Positions 44,979 to 57,105 of a stretch of 64,000 nucleotides of DNA are shown one piece after another. The DNA comes from Saccharina japonica (Eukaryota > Sar > Phaeophyceae > Laminariales > Laminariaceae). The stretch is from contig MEHQ01004461.1 in NCBI GenBank assembly GCA_008828725.1, positions 915,681 through 979,680 on the forward strand, in the 5' to 3' direction. The position numbers and the translations under genes were made by a program. How positions within the stretch are numbered: the first letter of the stretch is position 1; each line of letters opens with the position of its first letter. The notes beneath the pieces are model-generated. The model was not told the DNA's origin. It saw only the letters and a list, made by a program, of their open reading frames with translations, and ran no database searches.

Positions 44979-45065
44979 GGGGAGGGCGGGGGCGGGGGGC
45001 GTACTAATGTTTTCCGTGCCGTAGTCGTTGGACCATTGGCCACACATCCCTTTCGAGACGGGCGC
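44979..45065 (-). pseudogene. Short R1 LINE 3' fragment with C tail
   Basis: Minus orientation: AAAGGGATGTGTGGCCAATG, GTCCAACGACTACGGCACGG, then GTACGCCCC and a C-rich tail (plus 44979-44999). Only the last about 65 bp of the element are left. Confidence 0.7.
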
Positions 45066-45066
45066 A

Positions 45067-45613
45067 GGGGGGGGGGTGTACTCATGTTGTGCACGGCCGT
45101 AGTCATATGACCATAGACCCTCGCATCCCTACAATGCCGGGACGGAGCGCGTTGGGTTTCCACCAACCAGGCAGACATTGCTTGCACCAAAGCGCGAAAC
45201 GCCGTGAGGTATGGGCGAGTCGCATGGAGGGTGAGCTGCATCCTGCTAAGAACCGCCTCTGAGGCGGACTTGCATATGGACGACAGCTTCAATGAGTTAA
45301 TTTAATTTCTGGTGTGGCCACTTCCGGAGACAGCAATGGGTTTTACTATGTAACTGCCTCGCGGACGCCTTACCATATTAACACTACGTGATACGACCAT
45401 TCCCCTTGTGCGGAACAAAGGTTCTCCACCCCGCACAAATGATCTACTCGACCGCCAGCTTTGGTGACCGCCAAAAAAAAATAACAAAAAAAAACGGCAC
45501 CCTGGTTGTCTAGCTCACGCAGCGAGTGGCGTGTTTTACAGCGTCGTTGCCAACCGACGCCAACCCAACCTCTAAATATATCATACCGGTACATTTATTT
45601 GGGGGGGGGGGGG
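45067..45613 (-). mobile_element. R2 retroposon, near full-length, with a second G-run at its 5' side
   Basis: The tail G-run is at 45067-45076. The body matches the 9889-10410 copy through CAGACATTGCTTGCACCAAA, CCGCCTCTGAGGCGGACTTG, AGTTAATTTAAT and CAACCGACGCCAACCCAACC. A further G-run at 45601-45613 abuts the 5' end, again tail-to-head. Confidence 0.8.
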
Positions 45614-47462
45614 CATAGAGAAGCACCAAAAAGGTTCCGCTCACATCACATGGTATGAAGACAGCAGCACCCGGACAGACAGACCTTACCCGCCCCCCCC
45701 CGGCCGCTGGTACAAAGTCTAACTTCAAGAGAACAATGCCATGCGTTGAGTATACATCATAATGCTGACACTCAGCACAGCATCAGGTTAACCTTACTGT
45801 AGACTTTTACGTACGCTGCCGATACGCTGCAGTGGCATTTCAAATTTGACAACGTGTATGCAATGTGCAGAGTGTGGTCGTCGACATTGGGTTTTGTGGC
45901 AAGGAAGTAGGGTCTGTCCACCAAGTAGCCCGTCTTAATCGTCGAGAGAGTGGAGGACGGGGGGCGGGAGGCGAGAGGGGAGGGGGGGGGGGGCGAAAGA
46001 GGGGATACTTTTTGTGTCGATGTGCTTCGATAACCCTCATGAGAACTTATCAGCCCGCACTTGTGGCAAAAAAATACCACACTACGAGTAGCCGCCGGTA
46101 TAAACCTTCTACCAGTGCCTGGCATAAATAGTGCACACACAAGTCAACAAGTACTCTGGCTTAGTTGATCCATTTGTTTATGAAGAACTTTCCTCGAAGA
46201 GGCAAGCACGGTAGACCCGACCCGGTGCTGTCCTGAACCGTGTATTATTTCCGAGATAGCAGCGGCTTAGACAGCCGAATCAGGTTTTTGCTCTTGTCCC
46301 AGCTGATGGTATTAATAAAGTACCTATTTATTGAGTCAGAGTGACGGTGATCCCACCCGTTGTTTGCATCGATCGGTGTACACAACAGCGGTGCAGGTGG
46401 GGGGAGGGGAGACTGATTTACCACATCTTCGACTAAAAAAAAAGAGTGTGCTACAGTAGCTACGGTCGACCTTCGATTTGCTGCGGGCGACGTAGATAGC
46501 TCGGTTTTCGTCGGCGCGGAATCAGGGTGCTTGGTGGACCCTGCCGGCGGCAAACTAGAAACCCCGGGTGAGTTTGGAGGGCTCAGGTCCGGGTGGGGTC
46601 GGATCTGGGTGAAATCAGGGTGTTTAGTGGGAGCAAGGGGGAAATACGTGCGTGTTGCGTGTGTTCACGAACTCTGAACCATCAGGGCTTGACCGATGAA
46701 TGGGTTTCGTTGGGTATGTGGCAAGATTTACTGGGGGGAGAGGGTGCACAGCCATCGCTGCGGAGCTACGGGTTCCTTGCCGTTCGCCACCTTAACCCCC
46801 TTGAGCCTTCTAGGGCCGCAGTTCCGTCTGGGGGATAAGTTACTTGGAATTGTAGTCACATATATGTCTATATGTTCATACACAGTAGTGCAATACTGAA
46901 AGGGTTCAAGCGACACCCACGATGTGGCGACGTATATAATAGTTGGAATACGAGTGTCAAATATGATAATTTTTGCAGCAGTCGGAGCGCTAACACCCCT
47001 AGCGAATGCGACACCCGCCCTCACGCCCACGAGAGAACGACATGATTAGATGAAAGCAGCGAGCAACGGACACCTAATGCACGGAGGCCGCCTAATGTAC
47101 TGTCTATCTATCTGTGTATTATTGTTCCTACCCTACATTGTAACGCCCCTGTGTTGGCCCATTTGGGGATTCAGAGAGGACAGAGAGGAACAACAACGGA
47201 ATAAGTTGACGATCGCAGCGTAGGTTACTTCGTTGTTGAAGGATGATACTATTGATTTCCGAACTCCGAACTACAAAGCAAGGACTCACACGGGACGGGA
47301 GCAGCATGCTCCTACTCGAAGTGCTGCACGCTCACAATATTACTCAAGTAGTAAGAAAAGCAATCAAAACGCACGATGGACCAAAAAACAGTTATCCCCC
47401 TATGTTTACACCTAATTTTACTGTTGTATTATGCTTCTGAGTACTACATTACATCCCCCGTA

Positions 47463-47540
47463 ATATTACGGGGGGCCATAGTAAATACTAGTAAATAGGA
47501 TCTACGATACACGCAAAAACTACGTATGGTCCCCCGTTAT
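47463..47540 (+). mobile_element. MITE family D, internally deleted copy
   Basis: ATATTACGGGGGGCCATAG at the left and TATGGTCCCCCGTTAT at the right are inverted ends of a 78-bp element. Confidence 0.68.
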
Positions 47541-47805
47541 AGTCATGCGCTGTTGATTACTGTAGCACTGCTGATGACGAGGCCAGCGTCAGCAGCTGGT
47601 TTGTCGCTGTCGCACAGTAGGTCTCCACGAGTTTTTTTTTGATGAAGTATGAGGCGTGTGGGGTGCGGCGAAGGAATCCCGGGCTTCTCCTCCTCTTTAC
47701 TATTCCCTTCGCCCCACACCCAGTATATGGTCATCACGCTAGCGTGTGTGGCATTCATTGGCAGGAGTTGTCGCATACAACAAGATTTCAAGCGTTCCCA
47801 GGCGT

Positions 47806-47945
47806 AGTCGTGGTGGTGGTGGTGGTGTTTGTGTTGGCGTTGGTAGCAGTGGTGGTGATGGTGTTGGTAGTGATTGTAATGATTGTGGTGGTGGTGATAT
47901 TGACGTTGGTGGTGCTGGTGGTGGTGGTAGTTGTGGTGGTGTTTG
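47806..47945. repeat. GTG/GTT imperfect trinucleotide repeat
   Basis: About 140 bp of (GTG/GTT/GAT) triplets. Yields Val- and Thr-rich spurious frames. Confidence 0.92.
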
Positions 47946-49129
47946 TCCCGACTTTTTCAGTCGTTGATTGAAGAACGCGGTCACGGCAGGCTTGTCCGTG
48001 TTTGATATTGCATCGCAAGCGCGCCGTGCTCTGCTGTGCTTCAAAAATTTAGTATTTCCATCACTGTAGTGATTGCATGTTTTCAGCATGTGGAGCTTGA
48101 GAACACTGGTGGCTCTGGGTGTCGGGAATAGGAACTGGTGTTAAGCATCTTTCTTGGCACACGGTATTACTCTGTTGTAGAACGTGAACGCTGTTGAGTG
48201 GGCCCCACAAAAGCTGGTATTGTAGTTCGATAATTTTTCAAGAGGAAATCCATATTGCTTCATTACAGTCGTTAGCGTGTGAGCATATTGTCAACGCGAG
48301 CATGCTCTGGGAGGCATGTGCGAAAAATACGGGGGGGGGGGGTATTGGGGTTACCCTGGAAAACGCCATGTCGGCGGATAGATTGACGTCGATCTTTGGG
48401 GAGCATGTCGGAACGAAATCAACAACGCTTTTTGTGTAGTATCCTAGTTTTTGTTCCCTTGGTTTTATTCCTCCTTCTCTAGCTGTCTACGAATGGGGGG
48501 TCGTCATGTACTGTAGGTCTACTTGCATACTGCTAAGATTGATGTTGTCAACATTGGCGAACGCAAACTTGATACCTGGTACTACTGTAGTACTGGTGCT
48601 GATGCTGATACTGATTCATCAATCGAAGCGACAGGACCGACGGGATTCCTGTATGGTTCTGAAAATACTTTGTTAATAGGAGAAGGGTGTGTACACCCTC
48701 ACGAAATCACGAAGTCGCTTGCTCGGTGCATCAGGTTGCCGATGCGATGGGGGGGAGGGAGGGCATCAACGCGGAACTTCCGTGTGGAATTTCCGCTGTT
48801 CTTCTGAGCAGCTTTTCAGCCGGCCTTCGTGGCGATTGATATCGAGCCTAGGCCAGCATTCGCGCTTTCCGCACAGGCCAAATATGTTACCTCACAGCCC
48901 CCTACCGTGCCCCCTGCGTGTCTTGCATAGACTGGGGTCGACGTTGGTTCTTGTTTTATCCCAAATGAGTTAATGATTTGTGTGTTAGGATCCGGGCCAT
49001 CGCTTCAAACATCGACCACACTTGGCTTCACGCTGCTAATGGTGATTCACATGGACGGCAGAAGAAAAGCAGCATCATGCAAAGGTTAGACCGAAGAGAA
49101 AGATGACCGGGGAGTATTTCACAGTACGG

Positions 49130-49336
49130 TTGTATAGTATTTATCAAAACAGGAAGGGGGCACGAAATAAGATAGGCAACACATTTCACCATAATAATTG
49201 GAAAACACGTGATGAGCGCCCACATCTTGGAGACGTGTCTACTTGGAGTAGGATCGGTGCTCCGTCTTGAAAGGGATGCGTGGGCAATGGTCAAATGACA
49301 AGGCAAACAAACAAATGAGCACGCCCCCCCCCCCCT
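49130..49336 (+). pseudogene. R1 LINE 3' end with poly-C tail
   Basis: ATGAGCGCCCACATCTTGGA, CTTGGAGTAGGATCGGTGCT, TGGTCAAATGACAAGGCAAA and AAATGAGCACG, then a C-run at 49322-49335. It is 5'-truncated and frameshifted compared with the 60-kb copy. Confidence 0.78.
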
Positions 49337-50680
49337 ATAAATATATGATATATTTATATATAGGTTGTGTTGGTGTCGGTTGGCAACGACGCAACAGACG
49401 CTAATGTGGAGTATACCAAACCCCGTGTCAAGGACACGGTTTCTAACCGAAAATCAGCACACCCTCCACCCAACCTTTTAGCGTTTTTACGTACAGCGTG
49501 TTGAGGACACTTTGTGATTACTTTCAGCTTCACAACGTGTTCTATGTAGACGCATGGTATGGGTTTCAACGTTGAGTGTTGTAGAATACTGATGGGGGAA
49601 AAGGGAAGGCCATGTCGCTCCGTGTACAGTATATACTTGTAAATGATTCAAACACAACCTGCCCCACCGAATAATCGTCGACGCGTTGGCGTTGGGCTCA
49701 AAACAAGAAAATAAGTCATCATCGCCGTGGTATCGACGAACCATTCTTGCTTTAAAATAGCAATAATACGCAGTTCATAAACAACTTGAAGTTGGAATGT
49801 TTTTCGACAGGGCAGACTCCGCCGCAACCACTAACAACGGCCACCATCCTCCACTGACTACATCATGATGTTTCCAGTTCGATTTCCAACTACAGTTCAC
49901 GGTACAGCAGTAGTTTATCCTCAAAGCGTGGGGGTGGAATTGGTGCACATCAGCTATTTATAGCTGTAAATACATAAATAAATGATATTGGGTACGTGAT
50001 GGTGGGGGTGCGAACTTGTTGATCATGTGACCTCTAACCTAGGCTGGCATTTCAGGCTCGAGATCTCAGGCTGTGATGCTCCGATTGTGCTGTAATATTG
50101 TTATTGCGTTGCCCCCCCCCCCCCTCCCTCCCCCCTCATACGACTTCGGTCGTGCATGCCATGAGTATACATGGCATGAGTACGCCCCCCCCGCGCGCCG
50201 CTCGTTGGTAGAAATGCCGTGTGCCTTCGATTTCATGCTTGTTTCCGCTTTGTGCCCCCTGGTTTTGTCGTTGTTGGTGGTGGCGGTAGGTTGGTTTTAC
50301 ACTGTTCATGCCCACCCGACGACATTAACTACAACAACAGTAGTACCCATCCCAGGGGTCTCCGTGCGTTCGTCCGTATTCCTGCTGTGCTTCCACTGGC
50401 AGTGTGCGGTGTCGCAACAAAAATGTTGTGCACATCTTGTGCACATACATACATATCCAAGCAAACCACCATTCTGTTGCGTACTTTCCATATCCAGGCC
50501 CACGTTGGTGCCCCGAGACCGTGTGGCCCTGATGTCACACCACCTCAGATCGTGTTCACATCGATAAGTACCGTAGCCTAAGCACGCACTATTTGTGCTT
50601 GTATGAACGCGTAGCGTAGTGAGTGAATGTTCCCACCCTCTCACCTCTCACTCAAAGATATTCTTACTTTTATTCTGCAG
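49337..50680. other. Region upstream of the PPR gene
   Basis: No gene supported. C-rich tract at 50111-50139. TTTTATTCTGCAG at about 50668-50680 is a good acceptor followed by non-coding sequence, so a 5' UTR intron is possible. Confidence 0.45.
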
Positions 50681-50747
50681 GTTCGTTTTGTAAACAATCC
50701 GTGGGCGTTCTGAACCGGGGGCTCTTAAAATAATACAGAACCTAAAA

Positions 50748-51508
50748 ATGGCGTCGACTTCCTACCCCCATCAGCCTATGATGTCATATTATGTCGAAGG
50801 GTTTCGTATGAGACTCGTTGCTCTCTCCATCTCCCACCACGCATTGCTTGAAAAGGCATCTCACAGGTTGACCGTCCGAGCGGCAGGCGCCATGTACCAG
50901 AAGCTCTCGACAAGCGGGGGAAGTGCTACCTCGCAATGGCGTGGTGCCTTCGTGACGCCCCCTCCGCCAGCGTCCAAGGGCAGCCGCCTCCCTTCGTCGT
51001 CAAGTTTGCAGGACCAGGGGTGCCGGTTGAAGTCGTCCCAAAGCACCAACGACACACGTTTGCACGCCGTTCTGAATCCTCTGTCCTCCTCACCCCTGAC
51101 CTCAGCGAGACCTCACGAGCAGGCAAGGTTGCAACGGGGTAGAAACCGAGCTAGATCGCCGGCTGCTCGTATCGGCGCCGGCGCAGCCGGCGCCAACGCA
51201 AGCTCTCGCAACAGAGGCTCGCTGAGCTCTGCGGCTCCGCAGACCGTCGCTGACATAGCCGTCAAGCTGAGGCGGAAAATCGACCAAATTGAGGCGACGG
51301 CTGGGGGGCGTGGAGGGGCGAGGGGGAGGGTTGCTGCGAGCGGACTAGAGGTTGGGTTCGACAACGATGTGTTTGGCGACGTGGACGGGGCGAGTAGTGA
51401 CGGTATGGAGCCCAATGGAGTGGGGATGGGAGAGGTGTCGGGGGTGCCGGAGCTTGACTTTCTGGATGGCGTTGAGGAGGGGGACGAGGAGGAGTCAGAC
51501 GAATACAG
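50748..51508 (+). CDS. N-terminal exon of a probable PPR protein
   Basis: An ATG in strong context (AAAAATGGCG) opens 253 codons. The N-terminus MASTSYPHQPMMSYYVEGFR is followed by a basic, Ser/Ala-rich region that could be an organelle presequence. A low-complexity stretch (ARIGAGAAGANASSRN) comes next, then a helix VADIAVKLRRKIDQIEATAG and a highly acidic end (GVEEGDEEESDEY). The donor AG/GTGTGT is in phase 2. The next supported plus-strand exon, at 59499, can be read entering in phase 2, which would join this to the PPR repeats. The exon looks genuinely coding; its link to the PPR exons is inference. Confidence 0.6.
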
Positions 51509-51566
51509 GTGTGTTTCGTAGATTGATGGGAGACGTGAGCGGAGGTGCGGACACGGGGCAGTCTCT

Positions 51567-51597
<31 letters not shown>
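51567..51597. repeat. (CAG)n run
   Basis: About 10 CAG units just past the donor of the N-terminal exon. Confidence 0.95.
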
Positions 51598-51598
<1 letters not shown>

Positions 51599-52796
51599 GC
51601 CGGCTTTGGCGTTGTGCACACTGCTGCTGCTGCTGCGCTGCTGTAGTAGGGGGTTCTGAGGGCAGGCAGTGTGATATACCTTGTTTGTTCTCGGCGATTG
51701 CTCTCTGTTTTGTTGCTCTGTACACTGCTGTCGATTGTCGGTGTCAATTTCCGTAGATTGGAACATGTTCGAGCCATGTGTACAACGAGGTACTTGTTGG
51801 CGCAACAGAGTGGCAGTCTCATGTCTCATGATTCTGTCATGATACTCTGATGCGAGCAGCTGAGTCAAGAGACAAGGGACACTCATCAAGAGACACGTGT
51901 ATACGTACCACCCCGCATCGCCCTCGATGCCCTTGGAGCTTCATACTGCCGCCGAATCTACTGCTGTAGGGAAAACACGCGGCCACAAGCAGAACGCTGT
52001 GATAGCAGAGCTGCTGCTTGTGTCTTCGTATATAGGTACCAGTACCGTGTGGGTAAAGTGCAGTGGAAAACATTATGTTTACTCGTATCATACGTCGTAG
52101 GAGGATTCTCTGTCTTCGAGCCCTCCCTGCTGCTGCTGCTGTCTTCATGTGTCGCCGGTATGATACCAAGTGCCGGCACTCGTACATGGTTCTTCTGCTG
52201 TGCTACTCCTGCTGCTGCACACTGCTGTACACTACTATTAATATATATGCTGTACTGCTGTTGGTACCTTCACGCTTGCCTTTACATGTCACTGGTATCA
52301 TAGCGATCGCTAACGGCGTTGGTTCGCGTTTTTTTCGAGTACTGTATTTACCACTCTGGATGATAATATAACCCCCTTTTGATCTTCATATCAGAGAACA
52401 AGCGCGGATAATATTTCCGTCCATTTACCTGATACGATACGCTTGTATATCCGACTCGTAGACTCTCCACGACACGACACCTGTACGTACCGTTTATTTT
52501 TGTCCCACCCTATGCCACTATTAATACTATCACGCCATCACGGCCAACATTGCGCACCTCGGACAGATCAGATAGATCAGGTTCAGATAGATCATTCAGA
52601 TCGTTCCCACTTCACGATCTACTACTGCTGTGTAGATGTTTCAAGGCAGATCTGTTCCCGATATTTACTTATATTATCTACAGATCTACAGCAGTGCACG
52701 TTCGCGTAGCTCATGCTCATGTTCGGGGACCCGTACATTCTGCATCATCTATTAGCTCAGCTTCCTGGGCAGTGTTGTGAACCGGAAATGAAAATG

Positions 52797-52925
52797 GACT
52801 CGGTCGGTTTTTCGGTTTCTCGCCGAAAAGTCGGTCGGTTTCGGTCGTTTTTTTTAAAAAAACCGAAAAAAAACGAAACCGAAACCGAAAATTTTCGGTC
52901 GGTTTTTCGGTCGGTTTCCCGACTA
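52797..52925. repeat. TTTCGG/CCGAAA fold-back repeat
   Basis: Repeats of GGTCGGTTT(TT)CGGT on the left and ACCGAAACCGAAAATTTT on the right flank TTTTTTTTAAAAAAA, so the segment folds on itself. Confidence 0.85.
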
Positions 52926-53670
52926 AACTAGCCAATTGGTCTACATTTCGAAGGGTTCGGTGCGCATGTGTTGCACAATGTGACGGTTTGGTGTCAAGTG
53001 GCCCTCCTGCAGTACCTGCGTCTGCTGCGCCACACACACGGTACAGGACGACATGCATATTTAAAATCTGCAGCCGACAATAGCTACAGGTACAGCAGTT
53101 GCTACAATAAAAAAAAATAGTAGGATAACGAGGGCACGATGGCACTGCTGATGTGCAGTCTAGATACCATGTATGATGTAATGAAAAATTATAGATACAA
53201 CTTGCAGCGTACAGCTAACACCGTCAAGAACTTTAGGTTGCTGAAGGGGGGGCTGGCGGAGCCAGCCGTGTTTCTTGTAAAGAACACAGTTCGACTGTCT
53301 GCAGGTCACGAAGCCTGCCGCCGCCTTTGACGCTGCAACTCGACCACCGAGAGGCTTGCTCACAACCTTCACGGTATCATATCATCGTCCGAGCTCTCCA
53401 CTTCCACCTCCCCTTTGCCTGCACCCGCCTCTGCCTCCGGCACAAGGTCAGAGTCAGCACTGCCGCCTGAACCGGACATGGCTATCCTTCGCAATCTCGC
53501 GACGCACTGCTGTACCCTGTACCGCTGTACCCCGTGCCCTGTGCGACTGCTGTTGCTGCTGCTGCGGGCTGTGTGCTCTGTGCTGGGTGCTGTGTGCGTA
53601 TCAGATGTCCATACATAACGGGGTTTCCATGTAGATATGTAGGCGTTATTGACTTAGGGGACGGGGAAAA

Positions 53671-54538
53671 GCTGCTGCTGCTGCTGCTGCTGCTGCTGTA
53701 AAGTCTACGAGTACGGAGAGGCGCGCGCCGAGTGCGCTCCCTTCGTCTCTAGCCCGAGGCCGCGCCAGCCGAGTATCGGCATCAGAGGTGGGGTGTGTGC
53801 GCCACGCCGAGCGCAGCAGCACGCACGCAGAGCACATCAGCACGCACGCACGCATGCAGCCTCCGATCGAATCGGCGTGTGCACCGCTTCAGTATTTCTC
53901 GAGGTAGCTCGTACATAATTGCGCGTCGGGCGCGAAGCAACGTCGCTGTGTCACCATCCAACTCATCGATCGTGCTCGCCTGCATAGCTGCTTGGCATGC
54001 TGCTGCTGCTGCGCGTTGTCTCTGTGCTTGTGTTGCGCGCCCTTGCTTGCTGTGGATAACATCTTGAATTTAGAGACCATGCCATTTTTCGATTTGAAAG
54101 ATGACCAAGTCGTCAGATTCTCAGTTTGTATTTTTCGATCTCAAAAACGAAAGCACCGTCCTATGCAGTCCGATTGTGCAGTATACTTCGAGTATCGAGT
54201 ACATTTCGTACTCCGAGTACTTAAGAGTATTAGAGTGCTGGCGGCCTGAATGCTCGGAGTACTTTACTTGGAGTATGAGCAGTACTGAAGCCCCAAATAC
54301 TCGGAGTACAAGGAGTACCCGCAGCGTCGGACCCCGAAATACTCCGAGTACAAGAAGTATTGAGAGTGTTCATACCCGAAATACTCCGAGTACGAGCAGT
54401 ACCCCGGAGTATCGAACCCCGAAATACTCCGAGTACACGAAGTACCTGAAGTATTTTATCTCCCATACTCCTTACTTTAGGGCCCGTATTAACGAAAGAA
54501 AATTTCAAATCTAATCGATTTCAAATCTAATTGTTTTT
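53671..54538 (+). repeat. 865-bp unit, copy 1
   Basis: It starts in a CTG run and continues through AGTCTACGAGTACGGAGAGG, a GCACGCACGCACGCATGCAG tract, CTTGCTGTGGATAACATCTT and an AGTACTCCGAGTA-rich block (about 54180-54470). It ends CAAATCTAATTGTTTTT. No gene was recognised. Frames in both directions are short and repeat-driven. Confidence 0.92.
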
Positions 54539-55402
54539 GCTGCTGCTGCTGCTGCTGCTGTGCTGTAAAGTCTACGAGTACGGAGAGGCGCGCACCGAGT
54601 GCGCTCCCTTCGTCTCTAGACCCGAGGCCGCGCCAGCCGAGTATCGGCATCAGAGGTGGGGTGTGTGCGCCACGCGAGCAGCAGCAGCACGCACGCAGAG
54701 CACATCAGCACGCACGCACGCATGCAGCCTCCGATCGAATCGGCGTGTGCACCGCTTCAGTTATTTCTCGAGGTAGCTCGTACATAATTGCGCGTCGGGC
54801 GCGAAGCAACGTCGCTGTGTCACCATCCAACTCATCGACTGTTCTGCTGCTGGCTGCTTGGCATGGCTGCTGCTGCTGCATTGCCGGTGCTCTTCGGCTG
54901 CGTCTTTGCTTGCTGTGGATAACATCTTGAATTTAGAGACCATGCCATTTTTCAATTTGAAAGATGACCCAAGTCGTCAGATTCTCAGTTTGTATTTTTC
55001 GATCTCAAAAACGAAAGCACCGTCCTATGCAGTCCGATTGTGCAGTATACTTCGAGTATCGAGTACATTTCGTACTCCGAGTACTTAAGAGTATTAGAGT
55101 GCTGGCGGCCTGAATGCTCGGAGTACTTTACTTGGAGTATGAGCAGTACTGAAGCCCCAAATACTCGGAGTACAAGGAGTACCCGCAGCGTCGGACCCCG
55201 AAATACTCCGAGTACAAGAAGTATTGAGAGTGTTCATACCCGAAATACTCCGAGTACGAGCAGTACCCCGGAGTATCGAACCCCGAAATACTCCGAGTAC
55301 ACGAAGTACCTGAAGTATTTTATCTCCCATACTCCTTACTTTAGGGCCCGTATTAACGAAAGAAAATTTCAAATCTAATCGATTTCAAATCTAATTGTTT
55401 TT
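54539..55402 (+). repeat. 865-bp unit, copy 2 (direct)
   Basis: Same orientation as copy 1 and nearly identical in its last 470 bp. It differs in CTG/CAG length and point changes (for example GATGACCCAAG against GATGACCAAG in copy 1). Confidence 0.92.
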
Positions 55403-55403
55403 N

Positions 55404-55898
55404 AAAAACAATTAGATTTGAAATCGATTAGATTTGAAATTTTCTTTCGTTAATACGGGCCCTAAAGTAAGGAGTATGGGAGATAAAATACTTCAGGTAC
55501 TTCGTGTACTCGGAGTATTTCGGGGTTCGATACTCCGGGGTACTGCTCGTACTCGGAGTATTTCGGGTATGAACACTCTCAATACTTCTTGTACTCGGAG
55601 TATTTCGGGGTCCGACGCTGCGGGTACTCCTTGTACTCCGAGTATTTGGGGCTTCAGTACTGCTCATACTCCAAGTAAAGTACTCCGAGCATTCAGGCCG
55701 CCAGCACTCTAATACTCTTAAGTACTCGGAGTACGAAATGTACTCGATACTCGAAGTATACTGCACAATCGGACTGCATAGGACGGTGCTTTCGTTTTTG
55801 AGATCGAAAAATACAAACTGAGAATCTGACGACTTGCGTCATCTTTCAAATCGAAAAATGGCATGGTCTCTAAATTCAAGATGTTATCCACAGCAAGC

Positions 55899-55942
<44 letters not shown>

Positions 55943-56256
55943 TCGATGAGTTGGATGGTGACACAGCGACGTTGCTTCGCGCCCGACGCGCAATTATGTA
56001 CGAGCTACCTCGAGAAATCACTGAAGCGGTGCACACGCCGATTCGATCGGAGGCTGCATGCGTGCGTGCGTGCTGATGTGCTCCGCGTGCGTGCTGCTGT
56101 GCTCGCGTGGCGCACACACCCCACCTCTGATGCCGATACTCGGCTGGCGCGGCCTCGGGCCTAGAGACGAAGGGAAGCGCACTCGGCGCGCGCCTCTCCG
56201 TACTCGTAGACTTTACAGCAGCAGCAGCAGCAGCAGCAGCAGTAGCAGCAGCTGCT
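55404..56256 (-). repeat. 865-bp unit, copy 3 (inverted)
   Basis: Reverse complement of the unit, mirrored about the N at 55403. It carries its own differences (GATGACGCAAG, a longer CAG run at 55901-55940), so it is not simply the same read flipped. Confidence 0.9.
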
Positions 56257-56757
56257 GCGAGCTGACAAGGCGGTCTAGTGAGGCGTGACATGTACTCATA
56301 CACGTGGCGAAGCGTGGCATTGTACTCATACCCGCCGCGCAGCGCGCGCAGTTCGCAGTTCGCAGATCATCACAACCCCCCTTCCCCCTGTTCAAACAAT
56401 ATTAATCATAGATGTGGAACTGCCAAAGGTCACTCAGTGCTCGGCGTGTTTGCGTGCTGATCTGCTCGGTGCGTACTGCTGTCCTCGGCGTGTCGCACAC
56501 ACCCCACCCCTGTTGCTGATACTCCGCCGAGGCGCATGGTGTGTCCTAGGCTGTCGAGGCGTGCAAAAACTGTCGCGACGCCGCTCCTGTACGCCAAGAA
56601 CGGGCTTTGAGGGTCGAGGGGACAAGGGGGTACCCGTGGTGTGATTTGAGGGGTCACTTTTCTGTCACGCCTATTATCTTGAAAATCGGGCATCACTTTT
56701 GGGATTATGGTTTTTGAGTCTCCGGTCCAAGGGATGGGAGAACTCGTGTGTACCGTG

Positions 56758-56887
56758 TATATACCACTCCGTCCGGGCACACACACACTTTCAAGGACCG
56801 TTACCGTTTGTGTATTACCGACAGTACTTCCTTTTAATATGAAAACCGAACGGTCCTTCCTCCTTCCGTTTCCGGACAAAGTGTACC
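56758..56887. mobile_element. MITE family C, copy 4
   Basis: TATATACCACTCCGTCCGGG on the left and TTTCCGGACAAAGTGTACC on the right, with an internal inverted pair (GGACCGTTACCGTTTG / GAACGGTCC). Confidence 0.72.
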
Positions 56888-57009
56888 TTGTATACCTGTA
56901 TACCTGTATGCCTGTGCTCGCATGCACGAAGACAGGAACTACTGGATCTATTAGGGCTGGGCACTGGCTGACTCAGTCAGTAGCGATGGTACTGTTGTCA
57001 AAATCCGTA

Positions 57010-57105
57010 AGTATACTGGATTGTATCAGCATACTGGATTGCGTCAGTACACTGGATTACATCAGTATACTGGATTGCGTCAGTACGTGGATTGCAGCAG
57101 TATAC
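57010..57105 (+). repeat. Minisatellite of TACTGGATTG(C/T)(G/A)TCAG(T/C)A units
   Basis: Five units of about 18-21 bp. Confidence 0.85.

Larger units (their letters stand above)
45614..49129. other. Intergenic interval
   Basis: It contains a GGG-rich tract (45955-46000), one copy of the TACTTGGAATT repeat (about 46830), a short family D MITE (47463-47540) and the GTG/GTT array. A minus frame at 46245-46553 is open but unrecognised. No gene is supported. Confidence 0.45.

Noticed and set aside
46245-46553. 102-codon minus frame ending SKNLIRLSKPLLSRK
   Set aside because: Looks somewhat protein-like but has no family match I can name and no exon partners. Left unannotated.
53305-53480. Extra PPR-gene exon (VTKPAAAFDAATRPPRGLL, then a Ser/Pro-rich stretch)
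   Set aside because: An acceptor is present, but three frames are partly open and no donor gives a consistent phase with both neighbours.
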